A stretch of 64,000 bases of DNA from Nitrospira sp. Ga0074138. Lineage in GTDB: Bacteria; Nitrospirota; Nitrospiria; Nitrospirales; Nitrospiraceae. The notes under the pieces are model-generated. The model was given only the letters and a program-made list of their open reading frames with translations. It did no database searches and had not been told where the DNA came from. This document shows, piece after piece, positions 16,390-25,909 of the stretch. The translations under genes were made by a program, and so were the position numbers. The stretch spans positions 28,747 through 92,746 of the forward strand of contig LNDU01000063.1 of the NCBI GenBank assembly GCA_001464735.1, in the 5' to 3' direction. The stretch's first letter is position 1. Every line of letters starts with the position of its first letter.

Positions 16390-18261
16390 ATGGCGACAGT
16401 GCAGTATCCTGAAGCAGAATTTGGCGATCTCCATCGACGGCTCTTTATTCTCCGTGTGGGGCTCTTGCTGGTGGTGGCGCTCCTCGGACTTCGCCTCTGG
16501 CATCTTCAAATTCGTGAAGGGCCGTACTATCGAGACTTGTCGGAAAACAATCGTACCAGACTGGTGCTGCTCGAACCGGCACGTGGCCTGATCTATGACC
16601 GGCACGGTGTTCTCCTGGCGAATAACGTCCCGAGCTTCAGCCTCTACGTGACACTGGAAGATGTGAAGGATCGCGAAGCCTTGATTCAGCAGCTGAGCGA
16701 CTTGCTCGGTTTCGACCCGATCCTCGTTCGAAAAAAAATGACAGCCAAAGGCAGCAAGCTGCTTCCGCGCAAGATCAAAGACCGTATGACCTTGCGGGAT
16801 GCCATGTTGGTGGAATCCAACCGTCTTGATATGCCTGGGGTCATGATTCAGGTCGAGTCGCAGCGCAACTATCCAGGTGGTGTGACGGCGGCCCATCTCC
16901 TGGGCTATGTGGGAGAAATTTCAGCGGATCAATTGGAGAAACCGGAGTTTATCGATCTCCACCAAGGCAGCATCGTGGGGCAATATGGTGTCGAAAAGTC
17001 CTATGACCGACACATGCGTGGAATGGCTGGACAAAAGAACGTCGAAGTCGATGCGCTCGGCCACGAAAAGAAAGCAGTGGTGGTCGAGAGACCGCAAGCG
17101 GGGAATGACCTCTATCTCACGATCGATGTGCGGCTTCAGAAGGTCGCCGAGGATTTGTTGGGCGGAGAATACGGCGCCATTGTCGCACTCGATCCGAACA
17201 GCGGTGATATTCTGGCGATGGCCAGCCGTCCTGGCTTCGACCCAAACGTGCTCTCACGGGAACTGACTGCAAAGCAATGGGTCGAAATCGTGCAGGACGA
17301 AGGACGTCCGTTGAACAATCGGGCCTCACAGGGGCAGTACCCTCCCGGTTCCACCTTTAAGATTCCCATGGCCGTCGCCGCGTTGGAGACAAAAACCATG
17401 TCGCCTTCCAGTACCGTGTTCTGTAATGGAGGATACCAGTTCGGCAAGCGGCTGTATCATGACTGGAAGGCCAGCGGGCATGGGTACGTCGATCTGCACA
17501 ATGCATTGGTCCAGTCCTGTGACGTCTACTTTTATACGATCGGTCAACGGATGGGGATCGATGTGATGGCTGAGTTTGGGAAGGATTTCGGGCTTGGGAA
17601 GGCCACCGGAGTGGAATTGCCATCGGAGCGAGCCGGCATCATGCCATCAACCACCTGGAAGCAAAAGGCCAAGAAGGAGCAGTGGTTGCCGGGCGAAACC
17701 ATTTCAGCCGCCATCGGACAGGGCTACGTGACCGTCACACCATTACAGATGGCGAGTCTCGTCGGTACGGTTGCGAACAATGGTGTCAGCTACCGTCCTC
17801 GTCTGGTGCAGGCGGTCATGGATCGAACGTCGGGGAATCTTCAAGAGTTACCGGCTGTTCCACGCGGGAAGATCAATGCGAAACCGGAAACCTTCCGCGT
17901 CATCAAGGACGCACTCGCCGATGTCGTCACAAGGGGAACGGCGACAAGGGCGAAATCCTCCATGGTGACGATCGCTGGGAAGACCGGCACGGCTCAAGTG
18001 GCGGCGCTCCGGACTGGACCGGAAGAGAACATTCCCAAAAAGTTCCGAGACCATGCGTGGTTCGTCGCCTTTGCGCCGGTGGAATCGCCGAAGATCGCCG
18101 TTGCCGTGCTCGCGGAGCATATGGGGCACGGTGGGGCCGCCGCGGCTCCCCTTGCGAAAGAAGTGATTGAAACGTATATGAAGCTCGCGCCACAGGTGCC
18201 GGCCGTCACATCGGATCTATCCGGCGTGAATAGGTCGGAGCGATCCGCGAAAGACTCATGA
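16390..18261 (+). CDS. mrdA: Penicillin-binding protein 2 (elongasome transpeptidase)
   Basis: 623 residues. One N-terminal membrane anchor, a PBP dimerisation domain, and a transpeptidase domain with active-site serine in PPGSTFKIP, SCD (second motif) and KTGTAQ (third motif). Cross-links lateral wall peptidoglycan with the glycosyltransferase RodA, whose gene overlaps it by four bases. Confidence 0.96.
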   Translation: MATVQYPEAEFGDLHRRLFILRVGLLLVVALLGLRLWHLQIREGPYYRDLSENNRTRLVLLEPARGLIYDRHGVLLANNVPSFSLYVTLEDVKDREALIQQLSDLLGFDPILVRKKMTAKGSKLLPRKIKDRMTLRDAMLVESNRLDMPGVMIQVESQRNYPGGVTAAHLLGYVGEISADQLEKPEFIDLHQGSIVGQYGVEKSYDRHMRGMAGQKNVEVDALGHEKKAVVVERPQAGNDLYLTIDVRLQKVAEDLLGGEYGAIVALDPNSGDILAMASRPGFDPNVLSRELTAKQWVEIVQDEGRPLNNRASQGQYPPGSTFKIPMAVAALETKTMSPSSTVFCNGGYQFGKRLYHDWKASGHGYVDLHNALVQSCDVYFYTIGQRMGIDVMAEFGKDFGLGKATGVELPSERAGIMPSTTWKQKAKKEQWLPGETISAAIGQGYVTVTPLQMASLVGTVANNGVSYRPRLVQAVMDRTSGNLQELPAVPRGKINAKPETFRVIKDALADVVTRGTATRAKSSMVTIAGKTGTAQVAALRTGPEENIPKKFRDHAWFVAFAPVESPKIAVAVLAEHMGHGGAAAAPLAKEVIETYMKLAPQVPAVTSDLSGVNRSERSAKDS

Positions 18262-19379
18262 TCGATCGATTGACCGAACATCGAGGACTCGATAGTTTCG
18301 ACATCCGGTATGTTGCCGTGATCCTCGCCATCCTGGGGATCGGCGTGTTGTCCATTTATAGCGTCACGCATGGGCAGAAGAGTGGGATGGCGCCGTATTA
18401 TCTCAAGCAGTTGATATGGATCGGCCTCGGTGCGGCAGCCTTCCTCGTCATGTGGGCATCGGACTACCATTATCTTGCGCGGTTTGCCTATCCCGCCTAC
18501 GTCTTCATCTTGCTGATGTTGGTGTTCGTGTTATTCGAAGGGCGAACCAGCAAGGGCGCGCAGCGGTGGATCGCGCTGGGCCCGTTTAGTTTTCAACCGT
18601 CTGAATTCGCCAAGCTCGTCCTTGTCTTGGTGTTGGCGCATTACTACTCGAAGGCCCCTCGCGTAGGATGGCTGCAACGTGTCATCGTTCCGGGGCTTTT
18701 AGTGTTGCCCGGTCTCCTCCTCATCTTAAAACAACCCGACTTGGGGAGTGGGCTCAGCTTTGTCGCGGTGTACGCTGCAATGTTGCTCATGGTGGGCGTT
18801 CGTTCGCAAGCCTTAGGGTTTATCCTACTCTTCTCCATCATGCTGTTCCCCTTTGCCTGGGAGGGCGTGTGGGGGTCCTTGCATGATTACCAGCGACAGC
18901 GCATTATGGCGTTTGTCGACCCCGGGTACGACCCTGGAGGGAAGGGGTACCATGCCCTGCAATCGAAGATCGCGATTGGCTCTGGGGAATTACTGGGGAA
19001 GGGGCTCTACGGCGGTACCCAAAGTCAGCTGAAGTTTTTGCCGGAGGGCCATACCGATTTTGTATTCGCGGTCTTTGCAGAGGAATGGGGATTTCTCGGC
19101 GTGCTGGTACTGTTGACGTTGTTTGTGGGGCTGATTTGGCTGTCGCTGGAAATCGCGTCCAAGGCAAAGGATCAACTTGGAGCACTGCTTGCCGTGGGGA
19201 TCGTGGCGATGTTGTGTTTCTGTGTCGTGGTGAATATCGGCATGACGGCGGGGATGTTTCCGATCGTCGGCATTCCCCTGCCTCTGCTGAGCTACGGTGG
19301 GAGCGCCACGATTATGACCATGGCGGCATTGGGCTTGTTATTGAACGTCAAGCGGAAGAGGTTAAGCCTGTTTTATTGA
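18258..19379 (+). CDS. rodA: Peptidoglycan glycosyltransferase RodA
   Basis: SEDS-family polymerase with ten predicted membrane helices in 373 residues. Family motifs include FQPSEFAKL, KQPDLGSGLSF, LPEGHTDFVFAVFAEEWG and GIPLPLLSYGGSATI. Partner of PBP2 in rod elongation; last gene of this operon. The following 160 bases to rng hold nothing I can assign. Confidence 0.96.
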   Translation: MIDRLTEHRGLDSFDIRYVAVILAILGIGVLSIYSVTHGQKSGMAPYYLKQLIWIGLGAAAFLVMWASDYHYLARFAYPAYVFILLMLVFVLFEGRTSKGAQRWIALGPFSFQPSEFAKLVLVLVLAHYYSKAPRVGWLQRVIVPGLLVLPGLLLILKQPDLGSGLSFVAVYAAMLLMVGVRSQALGFILLFSIMLFPFAWEGVWGSLHDYQRQRIMAFVDPGYDPGGKGYHALQSKIAIGSGELLGKGLYGGTQSQLKFLPEGHTDFVFAVFAEEWGFLGVLVLLTLFVGLIWLSLEIASKAKDQLGALLAVGIVAMLCFCVVVNIGMTAGMFPIVGIPLPLLSYGGSATIMTMAALGLLLNVKRKRLSLFY

Positions 19380-19541
19380 ACAGTGACCGATCAGGCGGAA
19401 CGCTCGAGTTCCGTCGTTCGGAGAACGAAACTGATGCTATTGAAAGCCGGGAGCGCCGGTGTGTGGAGCGAGTGAGGGACCTGGGCCTGCGTCCTCACGC
19501 TCTCAGCCGAGTCCTGTGGCTTACAGACCAAAGGAGTCAAT

Positions 19542-21056
19542 ATGGGAAGTGAAATTGCGATCACCGTTGCGCGGGAAGAAACCCGTGTGGCCGTGCTGGA
19601 TAGCGAGGTCGTCACCGATTTGTTTGGAGACCGTGCGAAACATAAGGACTTCGTTGGCAATATCTATAAAGGGAAGGTGGCCAAGGTCTTGCCGGGGATG
19701 CAAGCTGCGTTTGTGGATATCGGCCTGGACAAGGCGGCGTTTATGCATGTCTCGGATCTACTGGTGGACGCCGAGCCTGGTGATATGCTGGTCGAGGCCG
19801 AAGCCGAAGAAGACGATAAAGACTCGGATATGCTCAGGCCGAAGCGTCAGAGCGCAAAGCCGATCGAACAGCTGCTCAGTGAAGGCCAGGAGTTGATGGT
19901 CCAGATTTCAAAGGGCCCGATCGGCACCAAGGGGTCGCGTGTGACGGCGTACGTCTCGCTTCCGGGACGCTATCTGGTCTTTATGCCGAATGTCGACCAT
20001 ATCGGCGTGTCTCGGAGAATTCCGCGAGATGAAGAACGAGCAAGACTGAAAGAGGTCATGCGCCGGGTGAGGCGCCCCGGTTTTGGCTATATCGTGCGGA
20101 CGGTCAGTGAAGGTGTCAAGGAAGATGAATTGAAATCCGATGTCGACTTTCTGCACGTCCTTTGGCAGGACATTTTGACGAAGCGAGAACGCTTGCCAGC
20201 TCCCGCATTGTTGCATTCGGATTTGAGCTTGAGCTTCCGTGTCGTAAGGGACTTGTTCGGTAAAAAGGTTGATCGATTATGGATCGATTCGCGAGAGGAA
20301 TACGAAGCCATTCGAGGCTTTGTGCAGCGATTTTCTCCTGAACAGACCGCGCGGATCCATTTCTACGATAAGGATGAGCCCTTGTTCGATCATCTGGGTG
20401 TAGAGCAGGAGATCGCGCGGGCGATGAGTCGGAAAGTCTGGCTCAAGTCGGGGGGGCATCTTGTGATCGATCACACCGAAGCGATGACGGTGATCGATGT
20501 CAATACGGGACGCTTTGTGGGGAAACGGGATCAAGAAGAGACGATCCTTCGCAACAACCTCGAGGCGGCCAAAGAGGTCGCCTATCAATTGAAGTTGCGG
20601 GGAATCGGCGGCATTATCATTGTCGACTTTATCGATATGGAGCGGGAGAAGAATCGGGATAAGGTCTATCATGCGTTAGTGGATGCCATGGCATCGGATA
20701 AGGCGAGAACAAGGATCTCCAGGATTTCTGACCTCGGGCTGATCGAAATCTCACGCGAGCGGGTACGAGAGGACCTGTTGCGGTCGCTGTCAGAGCCGTG
20801 CCGCTATTGCGAGGGCCGTGGATACACGAAGTCTCCTACCACCGTGGCGTACGAAATTTTCCGCGAGATCCGGCGGATTGAATCATCGGCCGATCAGCAA
20901 CGGATTTTCGTGGGAGCCCATCCCACAGTGGCGGAATTGTTACAAGACGAAGAACGACACGGAGTGGAGGTATTGGAGCGAGACTGTTCCGCGAAAATCA
21001 TCGTGACACCGGATAATCAGTTGCATCTTGAACAGTACGATCTGGTCGTGTTCTAG
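19542..21056 (+). CDS. rng: Ribonuclease G
   Basis: 504 residues of the RNase E/G family. It has an N-terminal S1-like RNA-binding region with an acidic insertion (residues about 85-105). The DNase I-like catalytic region has the metal-binding aspartates in VIDVNTGRF and IIVDFIDMERE. The Zn-link cysteines are in CRYCEGRGYTKSPTT. It lacks the long C-terminal degradosome scaffold of RNase E. Role: 5'-end-sensing processing of 16S rRNA and mRNA decay. Confidence 0.95.
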   Translation: MGSEIAITVAREETRVAVLDSEVVTDLFGDRAKHKDFVGNIYKGKVAKVLPGMQAAFVDIGLDKAAFMHVSDLLVDAEPGDMLVEAEAEEDDKDSDMLRPKRQSAKPIEQLLSEGQELMVQISKGPIGTKGSRVTAYVSLPGRYLVFMPNVDHIGVSRRIPRDEERARLKEVMRRVRRPGFGYIVRTVSEGVKEDELKSDVDFLHVLWQDILTKRERLPAPALLHSDLSLSFRVVRDLFGKKVDRLWIDSREEYEAIRGFVQRFSPEQTARIHFYDKDEPLFDHLGVEQEIARAMSRKVWLKSGGHLVIDHTEAMTVIDVNTGRFVGKRDQEETILRNNLEAAKEVAYQLKLRGIGGIIIVDFIDMEREKNRDKVYHALVDAMASDKARTRISRISDLGLIEISRERVREDLLRSLSEPCRYCEGRGYTKSPTTVAYEIFREIRRIESSADQQRIFVGAHPTVAELLQDEERHGVEVLERDCSAKIIVTPDNQLHLEQYDLVVF

Positions 21057-21128
21057 TTGAGCGTCATCGCTGCCTGCCGGACCCGCCAACTGTTGAAACG
21101 AACTTCCTCCTGATGCTCAAGACCGATC

Positions 21129-22247
21129 ATGGATGATGCATCATTGACCTCCTGGCTCACCCTCCAAGCGGTTGACGGTGTCGGCGATCGCACCCTTCTC
21201 AAGCTGATCCATGCGTTTGGAGCTCCCGAGGCGGTGCTCGGCGCAACGATCGATGACTTGATTGGTATTGGTTGCAGCCCGGAACTGGCTGAATCCGTGC
21301 GGCGAGGTCCAGAATCGAGTATTCGGCGGCAGATCGATGGGCAAGTGAAGACGGTTGAACGCCTCAAGATCCAAACCGTCACCCTGTTCGATCGATCCTA
21401 TCCGGCCCGACTCAAAGCCATTTCCGATCCACCGCCGTTGTTATATGTGAGCGGAAGCGTATTGCCAAAGGACGAGGTCGCGGTGGCGATCGTGGGTGGA
21501 CGGCGGGCAACGCCATCAGGCAGACTCATCACCGAGGAGATTGCGAAGGACCTGTCAGGATGTGGGGTGACGATCGTGAGCGGTCTGGCTCGCGGCATCG
21601 ATGCCGCGGCGCACCGAGGTGCGCTGACGGGGAAGGGTCGCACGATTGCAGTACTGGGGTGCGGCATCGATCGGACCTATCCATCAGAGCATCACACGCT
21701 GAGGCGGAACATCGAATCGCATGGCGCCGTCATCTCAGAATTGCCGATCGGCGCTGCGCCGCAGAGTCATCACTTCCCTCGAAGGAATCGGATCATCAGC
21801 GGGCTGTCATTAGGCGTGCTGGTCGGCGAAGCCGCAACCAACAGTGGTTCCTTGATCACCGCAAAACTGGCGTTGGAGCAAGGTCGAGAAGTGTTTGCGG
21901 TACCTGGTTCCATCAAGGAAGAAGCCTGTCGTGGATCGAATCGCTTGATCAAAGAGGGGGCGAAACTGATTGAAGGGGCCCAAGACATTCTGGATGAGAT
22001 TCTTCCGCAAATCGATGCTCGGCAGCGGGCAATGCTGCACCTTGACGGAGCCATGACGGACGCGCATGCATCTTTAAAAAAAGAAGAAGCATTGGTGTAT
22101 GACGCTCTGTCCTATGAGGCGCGATCCGTCGATGCAGTCATCGAGACCACGGGACTCAGCGCCGCGCAAGTGTCGGCGACATTGCTTTCATTAGAATTGA
22201 ACGGGCGGATCCGCCAACTCCCCGGTCAACAATACATTCGCCGCTAG
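21129..22247 (+). CDS. dprA: DNA processing protein DprA
   Basis: 372 residues with an N-terminal helix-hairpin-helix region, a central Rossmann fold (VAIVGGRRATPSG, SGLARGIDAAAHRGAL, LGCGIDRTYPSEH, FPRRNRIISGLS) and a C-terminal winged-helix domain. Loads RecA on incoming single-stranded DNA during natural transformation. Its presence fits the recombination-derived gene tails seen elsewhere in the window. Confidence 0.95.
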   Translation: MDDASLTSWLTLQAVDGVGDRTLLKLIHAFGAPEAVLGATIDDLIGIGCSPELAESVRRGPESSIRRQIDGQVKTVERLKIQTVTLFDRSYPARLKAISDPPPLLYVSGSVLPKDEVAVAIVGGRRATPSGRLITEEIAKDLSGCGVTIVSGLARGIDAAAHRGALTGKGRTIAVLGCGIDRTYPSEHHTLRRNIESHGAVISELPIGAAPQSHHFPRRNRIISGLSLGVLVGEAATNSGSLITAKLALEQGREVFAVPGSIKEEACRGSNRLIKEGAKLIEGAQDILDEILPQIDARQRAMLHLDGAMTDAHASLKKEEALVYDALSYEARSVDAVIETTGLSAAQVSATLLSLELNGRIRQLPGQQYIRR

Positions 22248-22330
22248 CGGATGCTGAACAACTCCGCCCGCGCTGTTCCTGCAGCGCTGGCTTTGGCCTC
22301 GGTGGACTGCATTTGTGAGCATCCGTGGGT
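22248..22330 (+). repeat. Short palindromic repeat between dprA and topA
   Basis: GGATGCT near 22251 is complementary to AGCATCC near 22317, and inner GC-rich segments (CGCTGTTCCTGCAGCGCTGG) also pair. It resembles the inner part of the elements near leuA and leuB. It begins right after the dprA stop. Confidence 0.5.
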
Positions 22331-22421
22331 AGCCTGATTGCTGCCGAGTGCCATTCTAGTTGCATGAATCTTCGATATTTGGTACGGATGATACAATTCT
22401 TGAGAGGTGGACGGGGTTGTC

Positions 22422-24761
22422 ATGGCAAAAAATTTGATCATCGTTGAGTCGCCGACGAAGGCGAAGACGATTACGAAATATCTGGGCCGTGGCTATACCG
22501 TCATGGCGTCGGTGGGGCATATCAAGGATCTTCCGACCAGCAAGTTGGGCGTCGATCTCGAGCATGATTTCGAACCGCAGTACGTCACGATCAAAGGCAA
22601 GTCGAAGGTGTTGGCCGAGATCAAGAAGAAGGCTGAAGAAGCCGACAAGATCTTTTTGGCACCGGACCCCGATCGGGAAGGGGAGGCGATTGCCTGGCAC
22701 CTTGAGCAAGAGCTGCTCGGAAAATCGAAGAAGAAAAAGAAAGATGGGAAGATCTTTCGGGTCCTCTTCAACGAAATTACGGAATCAGCCATCAAGCGCG
22801 CGCTCCAGTCGCCGGGCGAGATCGATATGAAGCTGGTAAATGCCCAGCAGGCCCGCCGTGTGCTGGATCGTATTGTGGGGTATCAAGGCAGTCAGTTGCT
22901 CTGGAATAAGGTCCGGCGCGGGCTCAGCATGGGGCGTGTGCAGTCGGTGGCTATGCGGCTGATTTGCGAGCGTGAAGCAGAGCGGGACGCCTTTCGAACT
23001 GAAGAGTATTGGTCGATCACCGCGCTGCTGGCAGGAACCAATCCACCGTCATTCGAGGCGAAACTCCACAGTATCAACGGCGAAGAGGCGTCGATTGAAA
23101 ATACCGAGCAAGCCGGACGCATCGTTGGCGAGATTCAAGGCAAGGCCTTCGTCGTCCAATCGATCGAGCGCCGAGAAAAGAAACGGAATCCCGTCGCGCC
23201 GTTCATTACCAGCCGTCTGCAGCAGGAAGCCTCCAGAAAGTTGCACTTTTCGCCAAAGAAAACGATGACGCTGGCGCAGCAGCTCTACGAGGGTATCGAA
23301 ATCGGAGCTGAAGGCGCGACCGGTCTCATTACCTATATGAGAACTGACTCGCCCCGTATTTCCAACGAAGCGATGGCCGATGCCCGCGAGGTGATTCAGT
23401 CCCGATTCGGTGCGAACTATCTCCCAGGCACGCCGAATGTCTACAAAACATCGAAAGCCGCCCAGGAAGCGCACGAAGCCATCAGGCCGACGTCGGCGAG
23501 CCGAGATCCCGAGTCGATCCGCCAGTACTTGGATCACGATCAGTACAATCTCTATAAGTTGATATGGAATCGATTCATCGCTTCGCAGATGGTGCCGGCC
23601 ATCTTGGATGTCACGCGTATCGATTCAACACCGGTCAGCACCAAGGAGCTGTACGTGTTCCGTTCTACTGGAACGGTCGTGAAGTTTCCCGGCCATACGA
23701 TCGTCTACATGGAGGGCGTTGATAAAGAAGCACCGTCGCAGAAGCCAAAGGCCGACCAAGAGGCGGACGACGACGAGCGACAGCTTCCGGCCTTGACAGA
23801 AGGGGAGCGGTTGCGACTAGTCGAGCAGGATGGGCAGACGGTCCCAGGAATGCTGTCGAAACAGCATTTCACACAACCGCCGCCACGGTATAACGAAGCG
23901 CTGTTGATCAAGGAGTTGGAGGAAAAAGGTATCGGGCGTCCGTCGACCTACGCCGCCATTATTTCCACGATCCAGGATCGCAAGTACGTGGAAAAAACAG
24001 AAGGGCGACTCGTGCCGACAGAGACGGGGAAAACCGTCAACGATTTCTTGATGAAAGGCTTTCCCGAACTCATCAATGTCGACTTTACCTCGCAGCTTGA
24101 AGAACAGTTGGATGAAGTGGAAGAAGGAGGTAAGCACTGGGTCACCGCGGTACGTGATTTCTATACACCATTTACCAGAGAAATGGAGCGAGCGAAGACG
24201 ATTCCTGGGCCGAAAGACATCGTTGAGCCGCCGACAAACATTCCGTGCGAGAAGTGCGGCCGGATGTTGGAAATCAAGTGGGGACGGAACGGGAAGTTTC
24301 TCGCCTGTCCTGCCTATAAAGATGATCCTCCCTGTAAGAATACACAGAACTTCGAAAAGCTACCGGACGGCACGATCAAAATCGTTCCCAAGGAGGAGAT
24401 CACCACTGATCAGGTCTGTGACAAATGCGGCAGTCCGATGGTGGTGAAGACCGGACGCTTCGGCAAGTTCATCGCCTGTTCCGCCTACCCCCAGTGTAAG
24501 ACGACCAAGCCGCTGGCGCTTGGTGTCAAATGCCCGCAGCCGGACTGCGGCGGCGATCTCGTGCAGAAGCGGACCAAGAAGGGTCGCTCATTCTTTGCCT
24601 GCAGTCATTATCCCAAGTGTGAGTATGCCCTCTGGGACCGACCGGTGCCCAAAGTCTGTCCCACGTGTCAGGCTCCGTTCCTCATCGAAAAAATCAGTAA
24701 GCAAGACGGCCGCAGCGTCCAATGTCGCAACCAAGAATGCGGCTACCGCGAGGCGGGATAA
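22422..24761 (+). CDS. topA: DNA topoisomerase I
   Basis: 779 residues. TOPRIM domain at the N-terminus (KNLIIVESPTKAKTI and PDPDREGEAIAWHLE), active-site tyrosine in the TGLITYMRTDSPRIS segment, then at least three C-terminal four-cysteine zinc ribbons (CEKCGRML, CDKCGSPM, CPQPDCGGDL, CPTCQAPF). Relaxes negative supercoils. ATG 22422 is preferred over an upstream GTG because MAKNLI is the family N-terminus. Confidence 0.96.
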   Translation: MAKNLIIVESPTKAKTITKYLGRGYTVMASVGHIKDLPTSKLGVDLEHDFEPQYVTIKGKSKVLAEIKKKAEEADKIFLAPDPDREGEAIAWHLEQELLGKSKKKKKDGKIFRVLFNEITESAIKRALQSPGEIDMKLVNAQQARRVLDRIVGYQGSQLLWNKVRRGLSMGRVQSVAMRLICEREAERDAFRTEEYWSITALLAGTNPPSFEAKLHSINGEEASIENTEQAGRIVGEIQGKAFVVQSIERREKKRNPVAPFITSRLQQEASRKLHFSPKKTMTLAQQLYEGIEIGAEGATGLITYMRTDSPRISNEAMADAREVIQSRFGANYLPGTPNVYKTSKAAQEAHEAIRPTSASRDPESIRQYLDHDQYNLYKLIWNRFIASQMVPAILDVTRIDSTPVSTKELYVFRSTGTVVKFPGHTIVYMEGVDKEAPSQKPKADQEADDDERQLPALTEGERLRLVEQDGQTVPGMLSKQHFTQPPPRYNEALLIKELEEKGIGRPSTYAAIISTIQDRKYVEKTEGRLVPTETGKTVNDFLMKGFPELINVDFTSQLEEQLDEVEEGGKHWVTAVRDFYTPFTREMERAKTIPGPKDIVEPPTNIPCEKCGRMLEIKWGRNGKFLACPAYKDDPPCKNTQNFEKLPDGTIKIVPKEEITTDQVCDKCGSPMVVKTGRFGKFIACSAYPQCKTTKPLALGVKCPQPDCGGDLVQKRTKKGRSFFACSHYPKCEYALWDRPVPKVCPTCQAPFLIEKISKQDGRSVQCRNQECGYREAG

Positions 24762-25028
24762 TGATTGCTGAATCTGGCCATTCAACCCCTCGCAGTCAGT
24801 TTAGGACTGCTTTCTCCTTCACGTAATCCCCCATTAGGTTGACGAGTGCATTACAGCTTTATGCGATGACTGTTCGATCCTGCGACGTCCTGTCGAGACG
24901 GGTGAACTGAAAGTCCGCCGACACTGGTCGGACTTCAGTCAATGCTATAGGGCGCGATGGTTCTGGTTCCTTTGGATGGGATGGCGTTCGGAGTCCGATT
25001 GCGGTGTTCTGAGCGGAAGTTTGTACGA

Positions 25029-25652
25029 ATGGAAGTATGGACGGGGATGTTTGTTTGTCGGGTTGGCGCAATGGCGGTGTTGTTGTGTGTAGGTCTGGCC
25101 TGGCCGCCTCTCGCTTCGGCGCAAGAGGCATCGCCTGCTATTAGTGAACGACAGACAGTAGGAGTCGTAGTCGGTGGTATGTTGCCGGTGCGATTGATGG
25201 ATGGGCAGTCATCCAAACTCAACGGAGTTTCGGTGCATCCGTACTGGCAGATCGAGGTGTCTAATCCGATCGGCGATGAATGGTGGCGTGGCTCGGTCGC
25301 TCTGGGGGTCGAAGCGGCGTTTTTAGGGATCACAGAACCGACTGGCGCCTATGGGGTTGGTGTTACGCCGAAACTGATCTATACGTTGACCTCGTTCGGT
25401 CAGCTGAAGCCCTATGTCGAAGGTGGCGGTGGCCCGCTCTGGACGAATTTCGACGGCCGTATTCCCGAACAAGGATCGGATTTCAATTTTCTGGTCTGGG
25501 GAGGTGCGGGCGCAACCTATGATCTGACTGCGCGATGGGCGCTGAACGCCGGAGTCCGCTTCAGTCACATCTCCAATGGCGGCACCGATAGTCCGAACGG
25601 CGGGCTCAATTACTTGCTGCCGTTTATCGGGATTGCCGCCAAGCTTTTCTGA
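25029..25652 (+). CDS. PagL-like lipid A 3-O-deacylase (acyloxyacyl hydrolase family)
   Basis: About 207 residues: an N-terminal signal segment (AVLLCVGLAWPPLASAQ) and a beta-barrel body. The motif FSHISNGG carries the His-x-Ser catalytic pair of PagL, followed by the family NGGLNYLLPFIG end. Located in the outer membrane, it would remove an acyl chain from lipid A. The frame is open further upstream, so the start is approximate. The upstream 260 bases hold no gene. Confidence 0.8.
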   Translation: MEVWTGMFVCRVGAMAVLLCVGLAWPPLASAQEASPAISERQTVGVVVGGMLPVRLMDGQSSKLNGVSVHPYWQIEVSNPIGDEWWRGSVALGVEAAFLGITEPTGAYGVGVTPKLIYTLTSFGQLKPYVEGGGGPLWTNFDGRIPEQGSDFNFLVWGGAGATYDLTARWALNAGVRFSHISNGGTDSPNGGLNYLLPFIGIAAKLF

Positions 25653-25909
25653 GCGCTAGAGATAGAGGACTTCCCGCCGTAGTTGAGTCAGGAATGCATG
25701 TATGGGCAGGATGTTGCCATTTCTCATCTGCGAGCAAACCGATAGCCTGCATCGACAACACTGATAAAAGCACGCCCGAACCATTTTTAAAACTGTGCTG
25801 TTTCATCAGACCCCGCCTGACCTCATTGAATTCGAAGTCGGCAGGTATAAAGCTGACCCGTGCGCCATACGGCGAGGCTGTGTAAGGCAAAGTCTGCTAG
25901 GATGCGGCG